A stretch of DNA of 64,000 nt. Origin: Yersinia proxima. GTDB taxonomy: Bacteria > Pseudomonadota > Gammaproteobacteria > Enterobacterales > Enterobacteriaceae. The notes under the pieces are model-generated. The model was not told where the DNA came from and did not search any database. It saw only the letters and a list, made by a program, of their open reading frames with translations. Shown here one piece after another: positions 9,923-18,797 of the stretch. Position numbers and translations under genes: made by a program. How positions within the stretch are numbered: the first letter of the stretch is position 1; each line of letters starts with the position of its first letter. The stretch spans positions 682,001-746,000 of the forward strand of contig NZ_CABHYG010000004.1 of the NCBI RefSeq assembly GCF_902170785.1, in the 5' to 3' direction.

Positions 9923-11398
9923 ATGCCAGTACCAATCATTCCGGTTTCGTTTTCTGCTGCGGCCAAAAAAACCACTAAAAATAACGCGAAAAAACTGGCA
10001 GAAATACGCAATCGAATACTATCTCTCCTATTAAATAATAAAGCCTTAGTCGATGGCATTCTTGGCCGTCAGGAAGACAGGGAAAAAATCAGTGATGAGC
10101 AACTTGCTGAACAAACATTAGAAATCAAAACGCTGCTCGACGATCTCCACGCAGCTGACCTTGCCGACTTACTCGAAGCCTTGCCCAACGATGAACGTTT
10201 GGCATTGTGGCGCTTGGTCAAAAACGAGAAACGTGGTCAAACGCTGGTCGAAGTCTCTGAAACAGTGTGGGACACACTGATCAAAGAGATGAGCGACAAA
10301 GACCTGTTAAAAGCGATGCGCACCTTGCATGTCGATGAACAGGCTTATCTGGCTGAATACCTGCCGCGTAACTTGATGGGTCGCTTGCTCACGTCACTGG
10401 ACCCGGACCAACGCGCCCGGGTGCGGGAAGTCATCCAATATGGCCGTGATACTGTCGGCCAGATGATGGATTTCGAACTGGTGACGGTTCGGGCCGATGT
10501 CACCCTTGCCACCGTGCAGCGCTATTTGCGTTATCGGAAGAATATCCCCGATGCTACGGATAAGATCTTCGTTATTGATCGCAAGAATACCTTACTGGGC
10601 GAACTACCTCTGACTGCTATTCTCCTCAATGCACCGGATACCAAAGTATTCCAGGTGATGGAGAGCAACCCGACAACTTTCCAACCGGAGCAAAAAGCAG
10701 AAGACGCCGCAGGTGCCTTTGAACGTTATGACTTGATCAGCGCCGCCGTTATTGATGCCAAAGGCAAACTAATGGGCCGTTTGACCATCGAAGAGATTGT
10801 TGATGTGGTCAATGAAGAGAGTGACACCACCTTAAGGCGCATGGGGGGCTTAAGCCCGGAAGAAGATGTATTTTCCCCGGTGGGACGTGCTGTTCGAACT
10901 CGTTGGTCATGGCTGGCCATTAATCTTTGTACCGCCTTTGTGGCCTCAAGGGTCATCGGGTTATTTGAAGATACCATCTCACAATTAGTCGCATTGGCGG
11001 CATTGATGCCAATTGTCGCCGGTATTGGCGGTAACACCGGCAATCAAACCATCACCATGATTGTGCGCGCCCTGGCGTTGCATCATATCCAGCAGGGTAA
11101 TGTCACTTTTCTGATGTTCAGAGAGTTAGGTGTCGCGCTGATCAATGGGTTGATCTGGGGCGGGATTATGGGGGTGGTCACCTATCTGCTCTATGACGAT
11201 CCGGCGATGGGCGGCGTGATGACGTTGGCGATGATCCTTAACTTATTAATGGCAGCACTGATGGGGGTCATTATCCCGATGACCATGGCCCGTTTAGGTC
11301 GTGACCCAGCTATCGGTTCCAGTGTCATGATCACAGCTATCACCGATACTGGCGGCTTTTTTATTTTTCTGGGACTCGCCACCCTATTCTTAGTTTAA
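9923..11398 (+). CDS. mgtE: Magnesium transporter MgtE
   Basis: A 491-residue Mg2+ channel-type transporter of the inner membrane. In order: a basic N-terminal extension, the MgtE N domain (about residues 35-165, with DDLHAADLADLLEALP), a CBS pair (about 176-300) that senses cytosolic Mg2+, a connecting helix, and five membrane segments (about 325-491) including the conserved GIGGNTGNQ near residue 367. The ATG at 9923 has only a weak ribosome-binding sequence. No M-box riboswitch is visible in the 47-base leader. A strong terminator follows at 11487. Confidence 0.93.
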   Translation: MPVPIIPVSFSAAAKKTTKNNAKKLAEIRNRILSLLLNNKALVDGILGRQEDREKISDEQLAEQTLEIKTLLDDLHAADLADLLEALPNDERLALWRLVKNEKRGQTLVEVSETVWDTLIKEMSDKDLLKAMRTLHVDEQAYLAEYLPRNLMGRLLTSLDPDQRARVREVIQYGRDTVGQMMDFELVTVRADVTLATVQRYLRYRKNIPDATDKIFVIDRKNTLLGELPLTAILLNAPDTKVFQVMESNPTTFQPEQKAEDAAGAFERYDLISAAVIDAKGKLMGRLTIEEIVDVVNEESDTTLRRMGGLSPEEDVFSPVGRAVRTRWSWLAINLCTAFVASRVIGLFEDTISQLVALAALMPIVAGIGGNTGNQTITMIVRALALHHIQQGNVTFLMFRELGVALINGLIWGGIMGVVTYLLYDDPAMGGVMTLAMILNLLMAALMGVIIPMTMARLGRDPAIGSSVMITAITDTGGFFIFLGLATLFLV

Positions 11399-11486
11399 TG
11401 ATTATGATAATAAACAAATCATTAATTGAGCATGGGATCAACAAATAGCAACCATCCATGCTTAGCTATACTAAACTACTAAATAT

Positions 11487-11515
11487 GACCGTATTTCAAA
11501 TACGGTCTATTTTTA
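11487..11515 (+). terminator. Rho-independent terminator after mgtE
   Basis: GACCGTAT and ATACGGTC form an 8-bp stem with loop TTCAA, followed by TATTTTTAT. It lies 89 bases after the mgtE stop and just before dgcE, which argues against a dgcE start at 11517. Confidence 0.8.
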
Positions 11516-11570
11516 TATGGTAGATTTTTCTATCATAATCAACATGTTTGCGAGCAAAATAAGGCGTTAT

Positions 11571-14500
11571 ATGGATCTCAGCGCGGCTGAAAAACCGGCT
11601 CCTGACAATAAAACTCTGCTGCACATCGCTATCGTCAGCATCGTGGTGTTTTTGCTCGCACTATTTTGTATCCGCCTTTCTGAGCAATCAGAAAACCTGG
11701 CTCCGTTATGGTTCCCAACCGCAGTATTGATGGTGGCACTATTCCACCACCCCATGCGCTATTGGTCGTGGCAATTATTATCAGCAGGAATATGTATTGT
11801 TGCCGCCAATTATATTTTATATGGAATCAGTTGGTTTCCGCTGCCGCTGACATTGATAAATCTTGCAGAAGCAGCGGCGGGCGCCTGGCTACTGCGCAAA
11901 TTTCTCCAACCTAAAGATCCTTTAAATAACCTGTTCAGTTGGCTCAAATTCTCGATTTGTACCGTGGTCATTGTCCCCCTGATGAGCGGGCTGGCAGCAG
12001 CGTGGTACTTGGCGCCGCAAAACGGCAGCTTTACCCAAGTGCTAACAGTGTGGTTTATGTCCGAAGCCATCGGCATGTTGGCGCTGGGGCCGGTTGGGCT
12101 ACTTTACCGCCGCGGTTATTTTAATATAACCAACAAAACCAAAGCCCTGTTCGACATGACATGGATGATGATAGTATCGCTATCTGCTTGTTATATCGGT
12201 CTGATATATCTGCCATTTCCCTTTACTTTCATCATCATGGCATTGATTTGGGTATCTATTCGCTTACCGCGTTTTGAAACCTTTACCATCTGTTTTCTGG
12301 CCACATTGCTGATTGCGCTGATGATCAATTTCAACCTGTTTACCCTTCAGGCTGATACCAAACTGTCAGTACAGGCGTTTTCCTTTATTCCATTATTGAT
12401 GGTGTTGATTCCACCCCATGCTATGGCAATGGTGATGCACGCCTTCCGCATGGAGAAAGAGCATATCGTTGAAAGTGAAAACCGCTTTCGCAATGCGATG
12501 GAATATTCAGCCATCGGTATGGCACTGGTCTCGCCAGAAGGCAAATGGATGCAGGTCAACCAGGCACTGTGTAAATTGCTGGATTATCGTCAGGAAACCT
12601 TACTCACCCTGACCTTTCAACAAATCACTCACCCGGAAGATCTCTCCGCCGACCTGAAATTGCTTGATGATTTGTATCATGGCCGTATCCCCAGTTACTC
12701 GATGGAAAAACGCTATATCCGCAGTGATGGCGAGGTGGTGTGGGCACTGCTGGTGGTCAGTGTAGTACGAGACCATGAGCAACAGCCGCTCTATTACATC
12801 TCGCAAGTGGAAGATATTAATGATCTGAAAAAGAGTGAGATAATTAACCGCCGTCTGATGGAGCGCATTACGCTGGCAAACGAAGCCGGTGGGATCGGTA
12901 TCTGGGAATTGGATATCAAAAAGCAGCTGATCAGTTGGGATAAACGGATGTATGAGCTTTATCATGTCCCGCTCAATACCCCCGTTGATGAAAAGGTTTG
13001 GCAGCAATACATTCACCCGGAAGATATCAACCGCGTGAAGCGTGAATACAGTGCAGCCCTCACTCAACGTCAGCCGTACCGGCTGGAGTTCAGGCTATTG
13101 CTGCCCAATGGCGAGATCGTCCATTTGCGTAATCAGGCTAATATGATTTGCGACAAAAATGGCAATATTCTGCGCCTGATTGGTACAACGCTGGATATGA
13201 CCGAAATCAGAAATCTGACTGAAGCGCTGCATGAAGAGAAAGAGCGGTTACATATCACGCTCGATTCCATCGGCGAGGCGGTAGTGTGTACTGATCAGGA
13301 AATGAAAATCACCTTTATGAATCCGGTCGCAGAGAAAATGACCGGTTGGGCAAATACCATCGCACTGGGCCAACCCATACAGCATATTATTAAGCTCACT
13401 GATGGTATCGATGGGCCGGAAATTGATAATCCGATAGAACATTGTCTCACTCAGCGCCCTTATTCCTCACTGAATGAGTCGATGGTATTGCATCATCGTG
13501 ATGGGCAACATTACGATATTCAGGAATCTGTCGCGCCACTGAAAACACTGGAGGGAACCATTGTTGGGGCGGTTCTGGTGTTCCAGGATGTCGGCGAGTC
13601 GCGCGCAATGATGCGCAAGCTCAGCCACAGCGCCTCTCACGATAATCTTACCGGCCTGCCAAATCGCGCCAATTTCGAAAATAAGCTGAAAGCCGCTATC
13701 CAGAAAAGCATCGATTTTGACCAACAGCACGCGTTGGCCTTCCTTGATCTGGACTATTTCAAAACGGTTAACGACACCGCCGGGCACCCTGCTGGCGATG
13801 CGCTGCTCAAAGAACTCAGTCAATTAATGCGCCAACATCTGCGCAACAGCGATTGTGTTGCGCGGCTGGGAGGCGACGAATTTGGTTTACTGATGCTCAA
13901 TTGCACCCTGCCTCACGCCAAAGCTATCACCCAAAGCCTGGTATCCATGATCAATGGCTATCATTTCTACTGGGAAAATAAGCTGTACCGTATAGGTGCC
14001 AGTGCCGGTGTCACGCAAATCAGCAGCAGTAACAGTCAGCGCAGCGAAATCATGGCGCAGGCTGATATCGCCTGTTATACCGCCAAACACAGCGGACGTG
14101 GTCAGGTTTATCTCTATCAGCCAAGGCAAAAACAGCTGTTGGCTCGCCAGCACGAATTACTGAGTCGGGAAGATGTAGAAAGTATTCTCAGTGAGAATCA
14201 GCTGCTGCTACAAGTTACCCCGACCGCGCCACCTAAAACGCCGTTATCAGTGTGTTTCTATCAGGTCAGTTTCGAAATTAATCGGCCAGACAATATCATC
14301 GTCAGTCAGTCGGCCTTTGAGGAGGCGGCAACGTTGTATAACTTGCTGCCGAAAGTCGATAGCTGGATATGCGAGCAATTGTTAGTTGTTCACGCCCAGG
14401 CAATCCAGCAGAAAGGGCTGGCGCTGGCGATCCCGCTATCAGAATTGGCGCTGCTCAAAGAGGATTTCCGCCAATCACTGCTCACATTGATGCAACAGAC

Positions 14501-14921
14501 CCTGGTGCCACCACAAAGTTTGTACTGGATGATAGATGAGTCCACATTGCTGCAATATCCGTTTGCGATTGGTAACTTCCTCGCCAAACTGCAACAACTG
14601 GGCTGCAAGCTCATTGTGAAAGAGTTTGGCCATAATCTGAATGATTTTGAATTGTTAGCAGAGCACCGCATTGATTACCTGAAATTTAACAGCGAATTAA
14701 TCGCCCATATTCATATTAATCAAATGGACGAAGTGCTGATATCCATTATCAACGGCACCGCACAGCGTGCGAATATCGCCACACTGGCAGGCCCGGTAGA
14801 ACTGCCGCCAACCTTGAGTAAATTGATTGATATCGGTGTTGATTTAGCTGACGGCACAATGATTGGCCGCACTGAACCTTTATCTGAAGTGCTTAACAGC
14901 GGCTATTTCGCCATTAAATAA
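11571..14921 (+). CDS. dgcE: Diguanylate cyclase DgcE (MASE1-PAS-GGDEF-degenerate EAL)
   Basis: Makes the second messenger c-di-GMP from two GTP. The N-terminal part is a MASE1-type membrane domain of about eight segments (residues ~15-295), followed by PAS/PAC modules (~310-660), a GGDEF domain with intact RLGGDEFGLL near residue 767, and a C-terminal EAL-like domain in which the EAL signature and its metal ligands cannot be found, so phosphodiesterase activity is unlikely. The architecture and sequence follow E. coli DgcE (YegE, 1105 aa), for example FRNAMEYSAIGMALV and ERITLANEAGGIGIWE. I chose ATG 11571 (1116 aa) because AAGG lies 6 bases upstream and an mgtE terminator ends at about 11515; ATG 11544 and 11517 are in frame. 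Confidence 0.9.
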   Translation: MDLSAAEKPAPDNKTLLHIAIVSIVVFLLALFCIRLSEQSENLAPLWFPTAVLMVALFHHPMRYWSWQLLSAGICIVAANYILYGISWFPLPLTLINLAEAAAGAWLLRKFLQPKDPLNNLFSWLKFSICTVVIVPLMSGLAAAWYLAPQNGSFTQVLTVWFMSEAIGMLALGPVGLLYRRGYFNITNKTKALFDMTWMMIVSLSACYIGLIYLPFPFTFIIMALIWVSIRLPRFETFTICFLATLLIALMINFNLFTLQADTKLSVQAFSFIPLLMVLIPPHAMAMVMHAFRMEKEHIVESENRFRNAMEYSAIGMALVSPEGKWMQVNQALCKLLDYRQETLLTLTFQQITHPEDLSADLKLLDDLYHGRIPSYSMEKRYIRSDGEVVWALLVVSVVRDHEQQPLYYISQVEDINDLKKSEIINRRLMERITLANEAGGIGIWELDIKKQLISWDKRMYELYHVPLNTPVDEKVWQQYIHPEDINRVKREYSAALTQRQPYRLEFRLLLPNGEIVHLRNQANMICDKNGNILRLIGTTLDMTEIRNLTEALHEEKERLHITLDSIGEAVVCTDQEMKITFMNPVAEKMTGWANTIALGQPIQHIIKLTDGIDGPEIDNPIEHCLTQRPYSSLNESMVLHHRDGQHYDIQESVAPLKTLEGTIVGAVLVFQDVGESRAMMRKLSHSASHDNLTGLPNRANFENKLKAAIQKSIDFDQQHALAFLDLDYFKTVNDTAGHPAGDALLKELSQLMRQHLRNSDCVARLGGDEFGLLMLNCTLPHAKAITQSLVSMINGYHFYWENKLYRIGASAGVTQISSSNSQRSEIMAQADIACYTAKHSGRGQVYLYQPRQKQLLARQHELLSREDVESILSENQLLLQVTPTAPPKTPLSVCFYQVSFEINRPDNIIVSQSAFEEAATLYNLLPKVDSWICEQLLVVHAQAIQQKGLALAIPLSELALLKEDFRQSLLTLMQQTLVPPQSLYWMIDESTLLQYPFAIGNFLAKLQQLGCKLIVKEFGHNLNDFELLAEHRIDYLKFNSELIAHIHINQMDEVLISIINGTAQRANIATLAGPVELPPTLSKLIDIGVDLADGTMIGRTEPLSEVLNSGYFAIK

Positions 14922-14972
14922 CCAAATCTCCCGACTTGATGATTGCCCCGTTGCTCACTCTAAGGTAAAGTC

Positions 14973-14997
14973 GCCCCCCTTTATTTGGCCTGGGGGC
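14973..14997 (+). promoter_or_regulatory. Hairpin covering the yegD ribosome-binding site
   Basis: GCCCCC (14973-14978) can pair with GGGGGC (14992-14997) across a 13-base loop. The 3' arm is the only purine-rich sequence in position to act as the Shine-Dalgarno of yegD (ATG 15002). Function is inferred only. Confidence 0.35.
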
Positions 14998-15001
14998 AAT
15001 T

Positions 15002-16354
15002 ATGTTCATTGGATTTGACTACGGCACAGCAAACTGCTCAGTTGCCGTGATGCGGGATGATGCTCCCGAATTGCTGGTGCTGGAGAATAATGACGTCTAT
15101 TTGCCCTCTATGCTGTGCGCCCCGACCCGCGAAGCCGTGAGTGAGTGCTTGCACCGCCACTGGCAGGTGCCAACCGGCAGTGACGAAAACCAGCAACTGT
15201 TACGCCGCGCCATGGCGTTCAACCGCGAAGAAGATATTCCGGTGACAGCTGATAGCTTGATGTTCGGCCTGTCAGCGCTGGCCCACTATATTGAAGATCC
15301 CGAAGAAGTTTACTTTGTAAAATCGCCTAAATCTTTCCTGGGTGCCAATGGATTAAAACCGCAACAGTTGGCGTTGTTTGAGGATTTAGTCTGCGCCATG
15401 ATGTTCCATATTAAGCGCCAGGCAGAATCGGTATTGGCAGCTGAAATCAGCCAGACAGTGATTGGCCGCCCGGTTAACTTCCAGGGTTCCGGCGGTGAAG
15501 AAGCCAACCAACAAGCTGAAGGTATTTTACTGCGCGCCGCGCAACGCGCTGGTTTTCGCGATATCGCTTTCCAGTTTGAACCAGTGGCCGCCGGGTTGGA
15601 TTTTGAAGCCACACTCAAGAGCGAGAAAACCGTGTTGGTAGTAGATATCGGCGGCGGGACCACTGACTGTTCAGTACTGCTGATGGGGCCGAAATGGCAA
15701 GGTCTGGCCGATCGCCAGCAAAGTCTGCTGGGCCACAGTGGTTGCCGTGTCGGAGGGAATGACCTCGATATCATGTTGGCATTCAAGCAACTGATGCCAC
15801 TGTTTGGTATGGGCAGCGAAACCGAAAAAGGGATTGCGATGCCGTCATTACCTTACTGGAATGCTGTTGCCACCAATGATGTTCCGGCTCAGAGCGATTT
15901 CTATAGCACGGTTAATGGCCGTTTCCTGCGGGATTTGATCCGTGATGCCGCCAATCCACAGCAAGTTGAGCGCTTACTGAAAGTCTATCAACAGCGCTTA
16001 AGTTACCGCCTGGTGCGAGCCGCAGAAGAGAGCAAAATTGCGCTGTCCGAGCAGCAACAGGTCGCCGCGGCACTGGATTTTGTGCAACCAGAGTTGGGGC
16101 AAACTATCAGCCAACAACAGCTCGCCGAAGCCATATCCCAGCCACTGCAACGCATTCAAGAGCAAGTCAGTCTGGCACTCGCCACCAGCCACGTCACGCC
16201 GGATGTAATTTACCTGACCGGCGGCAGCGCTCGTTCCCCGCTACTACGCGCGGCATTACAGCAGCAATTACCGGGGATTCCATTAGTGGGTGGTAATGAT
16301 TTTGGCTCCGTCACCGCTGGGTTGGCGAGGTGGGCACAGACGCTTTACCGGTGA
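15002..16354 (+). CDS. yegD: Hsp70-family chaperone-like protein YegD
   Basis: A 450-residue protein with an actin/Hsp70-type ATPase domain: phosphate-1 motif FIGFDYGTANCSVAV at the N-terminus, phosphate-2 VVDIGGGTTDCSVLL near residue 217 and the adenosine motif YLTGGSARSPLL near residue 403. It is collinear with E. coli YegD (450 aa) and lacks the C-terminal peptide-binding domain of DnaK. Substrates are not known to me. It follows dgcE by 80 bases, which echoes the yegE-yegD neighbourhood in E. coli. An SD-masking hairpin lies just upstream. Confidence 0.93.
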   Translation: MFIGFDYGTANCSVAVMRDDAPELLVLENNDVYLPSMLCAPTREAVSECLHRHWQVPTGSDENQQLLRRAMAFNREEDIPVTADSLMFGLSALAHYIEDPEEVYFVKSPKSFLGANGLKPQQLALFEDLVCAMMFHIKRQAESVLAAEISQTVIGRPVNFQGSGGEEANQQAEGILLRAAQRAGFRDIAFQFEPVAAGLDFEATLKSEKTVLVVDIGGGTTDCSVLLMGPKWQGLADRQQSLLGHSGCRVGGNDLDIMLAFKQLMPLFGMGSETEKGIAMPSLPYWNAVATNDVPAQSDFYSTVNGRFLRDLIRDAANPQQVERLLKVYQQRLSYRLVRAAEESKIALSEQQQVAAALDFVQPELGQTISQQQLAEAISQPLQRIQEQVSLALATSHVTPDVIYLTGGSARSPLLRAALQQQLPGIPLVGGNDFGSVTAGLARWAQTLYR

Positions 16355-16375
16355 TATTGATGGTGGTGATTAGTG

Positions 16376-17059
16376 ATTAGTGATCAATTCGGTTGTTAGA
16401 GCTTCACGGCTCACCTTACCTCCGATGAACCAACCGCCAAAGGGGTTACAAGCGCGTAACCCCCTTGGAACCCCTGCGCTTACGCACGTATCGCTTGCCC
16501 ACTGCGTGGGTTCCCTCACTCATCATTTCGCTGACGGATCGGGCCGATTATAGCCTCTTCGAGGCAACCCTTCGGGCCAACGCAAGCGTTGTTCAAAACT
16601 GCTACGCAGTGTTGTCGCATCCATGCTCAAGCGGCCCTCGCTCGACATCCATGCCTCGCGTCCTACCTTCATTCTTCACTCGGCTGCTCAAATGTGCTTT
16701 TAACTTCAAGGTCAAAACAATGGTTTTGATTTTCTCTTTTGACCTTGAGCGCAATTAGGAATATTACCGACAAGGATGGAGGGTAGAGTGAGCGGGCATG
16801 GACAAATCTACCGGGAGCAGATTTGAACGCTGCTAGCAGCGGCCCCGAAGGGGTGAGTCCCAGGGATGGGACGAATTACCCCGGCGAAAAGCGCGCTGGA
16901 GCAGGACGCGACTCGCGCTGGCTCGATAAGGCCAACGGCTGCCGTAGGGGACTGCGAATAGCAGTAATATTTCGCGCAAGCCGCAGGTGCAGGAGGGCCG
17001 GCTTGCCCTCCTGCTCGGTTGAGGCCGCAGAGGTAAGGTGATAACAGAACGTCTATCAA
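16376..17059 (+). repeat. Hairpin-rich non-coding element, left flank of the fimbrial cluster
   Basis: Outer arms (about 16376-16500 and 17001-17059) match, in inverted orientation, the element at 24156-24316; 50 of 51 bases agree between 17001-17051 and the complement of 24156-24206. Between them lie about 500 extra bases bounded by an 8-base direct repeat GCTTGCCC (16493-16500 and 17001-17008). The interior is a chain of small stems, for example GCCTCttcGAGGC, AACGCAAGCGTT and TCAAGGTCAAAA...TTTGACCTTGA. A 97-codon open frame at 16465-16758 lies in this repeat DNA and is not credible as a gene. The rest of 16355-17436 holds nothing else I recognise. Confidence 0.7.
16802..16876. repeat. Second copy of the 75-bp hairpin module
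   Basis: Same length and stem order as the module at 9432-9506: CAAATCT/AGATTTG, CGCTGC/GCAGCG, CCCC/GGGG and GTCCC/GGGAC. Stem bases differ from the first copy but remain complementary, and the shared core GAACGCTGC..GCAGCGGCC is constant. Confidence 0.65.
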
Positions 17060-17436
17060 CCGAAATCAGATCCCGTACTCTAACACACCCCAATTAATAT
17101 CCCCGACCTGTTCCGATCTATTTCCAAACCACTTTCAGCAAACTAAATAAGCCCGCTTCCAAACAATTCCAGCAAAATAATCATAATAATACCGCCTTAG
17201 TCCTTATATTAAGGCGGCATTTCACTATTAATAATAAATAATCCCGCCTTAATGAATTCCACCATCTATTACCCGACATTAATTCCAAAGTATTTCTATT
17301 TCTTTTGATATTCCAGCTCACTATATTAGCTCCCAAGATGAAACGGCAACAAACACCTTTCATTGCAAAATCGGCCATTGGAGCCAAATAAATTAACTAT
17401 TAAATAGCGCGAACCATTTCGCACTGGAGTTTTATT

Positions 17437-17970
17437 ATGAATATCACTATGAAAAAGAAACTGATTGTTACCTCTTTACTGGCCGCCTCGGTATTTGCCT
17501 CTGCGGCGAATGCTGCGAATGGTACAATTAATGTTACAGGCAAAATTACAGCAAGCCCATGTTCTATAGATACAGCAAAATCAACTGCTACTCTGGATCT
17601 TGGAAGTATTAATCTGAACAGTAAAGATACTATTCCCGCCGAAAAAGAAATTACAATCAGTCTTAAAGACTGTCCATTCACCGCCCAAACTGCCACGGTA
17701 AAATTTACCGGTACAGCAGATGGGGATAATTTCAAGTTTGATGGTGGTGCTAAAGGCTATGCATTGCAACTAATTGATACCGATGGCTCAACGCCGATCA
17801 AGAATGGTATTGATGCCGCCGCTCTGAACATGACAGGCCAAGCTACTCATGACCTAAAATACAAAGCTAAATTTATCAAGACCGGTACTGCTATTACTGA
17901 CTTCCAAGCTGCTTCCAAAGCTACTGGTGATGTAAATGTATCGTTAAATTACGAAATAACATTTAACTAA
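17437..17970 (+). CDS. Type 1-like fimbrial major subunit (pilin)
   Basis: A 177-residue exported pilin that polymerises into the fimbrial rod. It has a signal peptide ending near residue 26 (MKKKLIVTSLLAASVFASAANA), an N-terminal donor strand region (GTINVTGKI), the cysteine pair SPCSID and LKDCPF that makes the Ig-fold disulfide, and a beta-zipper C-terminus ending SLNYEITFN. GGAG lies 8 bases before the ATG at 17437; an internal ATG at codon 5 is possible. It is the first gene of a subunit-chaperone-usher-adhesin set. I cannot assign it to a named Yersinia fimbria. Confidence 0.88.
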   Translation: MNITMKKKLIVTSLLAASVFASAANAANGTINVTGKITASPCSIDTAKSTATLDLGSINLNSKDTIPAEKEITISLKDCPFTAQTATVKFTGTADGDNFKFDGGAKGYALQLIDTDGSTPIKNGIDAAALNMTGQATHDLKYKAKFIKTGTAITDFQAASKATGDVNVSLNYEITFN

Positions 17971-17979
17971 TCCCCGCCC

Positions 17980-18001
17980 GCGCTAATACCTTTATTAGCG
18001 C
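17980..18001 (+). other. Intercistronic hairpin after the pilin gene
   Basis: GCGCTAATA (17980-17988) and TATTAGCGC (17993-18001) form a perfect 9-bp stem with loop CCTT, 10 bases after the pilin stop. No T tract follows, so it more likely stabilises the pilin mRNA 3' end or partly attenuates readthrough into the chaperone gene, giving more pilin than assembly proteins (inference). Confidence 0.6.
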
Positions 18002-18110
18002 TGTAATTATGCTGTATTGATCGCCTCGATATTGTATTTATCGGGGCAGTCAATTTTATTTTCATTATTGCCATTTAGGCAAGAAATTAAATTATTTAGA
18101 GAGAACAACC

Positions 18111-18791
18111 ATGCCGTGGTTAAAATCGTTATTTTTTATCGCCTGTTTAACCGGCGTGATGCAATCAGCTCAGGCTGGTGTTGCGGTCGGTGGCACCCGG
18201 GTTATTTATGATGGTGCTAAAAAAGAAGCCACTTTATCCGTGACCAATCAGGATAAAAACACCCCTTATTTAATTCAAAGCTGGGTCGATAATTTCGAGG
18301 CCACCAATAATAACAAAGTGCCCTTTATTATCACCCCGCCGTTATTCCGTTTAGATGGCGGGCAGGAAAGTAACCTGCGTATTTTATTAGCTGGCGGCAA
18401 TTTTCCGCAAGACCGCGAATCGGTGCATTGGCTAAATGTCAAAACCATTCCAGCCAGTAAAAAAGGCGATGGCAACCAGCTATTTATCTCGATTAAAAAT
18501 CGCATCAAATTATTTTACCGCCCGGCCGGGTTAGTCGGTAACGCCGCTGATGCCTATAAAGCGCTGCGCTTCGCGCACCAGGGCAAGCAATTACAAGTGA
18601 GCAACCCCACCGCCTATCACGTCTCCCTCCATACCCTGAAAGTGGGAAGCAGCGAAATCAAAGGTGCGCTGATGGTAGCCCCTCAAGGCACTCTCACCAT
18701 TGATATTCCTGCCGGTGCTACAGGCGCGGTGAGCTGGCAGGCGATTAATGATTTTGGCGGCACCTCAGATATTGCCACTGCCAGCTTATAA
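18111..18791 (+). CDS. Periplasmic fimbrial chaperone (PapD/FimC family)
   Basis: Captures pilin subunits in the periplasm by donor-strand complementation and hands them to the usher. The 226-residue protein has a signal peptide (about 1-22, cleaved after QAG or nearby), Ig domain 1 with the anchoring arginine in GGTRVIYDG, the family signature region LNVKTIPA, and the lysine segment NRIKLFYRP (equivalent to PapD Lys112), then Ig domain 2 up to WQAINDFGGTSDIATASL. GAGAGA precedes the ATG at 18111. It ends 6 bases before the usher gene. Confidence 0.92.
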   Translation: MPWLKSLFFIACLTGVMQSAQAGVAVGGTRVIYDGAKKEATLSVTNQDKNTPYLIQSWVDNFEATNNNKVPFIITPPLFRLDGGQESNLRILLAGGNFPQDRESVHWLNVKTIPASKKGDGNQLFISIKNRIKLFYRPAGLVGNAADAYKALRFAHQGKQLQVSNPTAYHVSLHTLKVGSSEIKGALMVAPQGTLTIDIPAGATGAVSWQAINDFGGTSDIATASL

Positions 18792-18797
18792 CCCCGG

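Noticed and set aside
12600-13067. 155-codon minus-strand frame inside dgcE
   Set aside because: It is antisense to a strongly conserved PAS region and shows no protein features or start signals.
16465-16758. 97-codon open frame starting MEPLRLRTYRLPTAWVPSLI
   Set aside because: It lies wholly inside the hairpin-rich repeat element, has no ribosome-binding site, and its residues follow the palindromes rather than a protein pattern.
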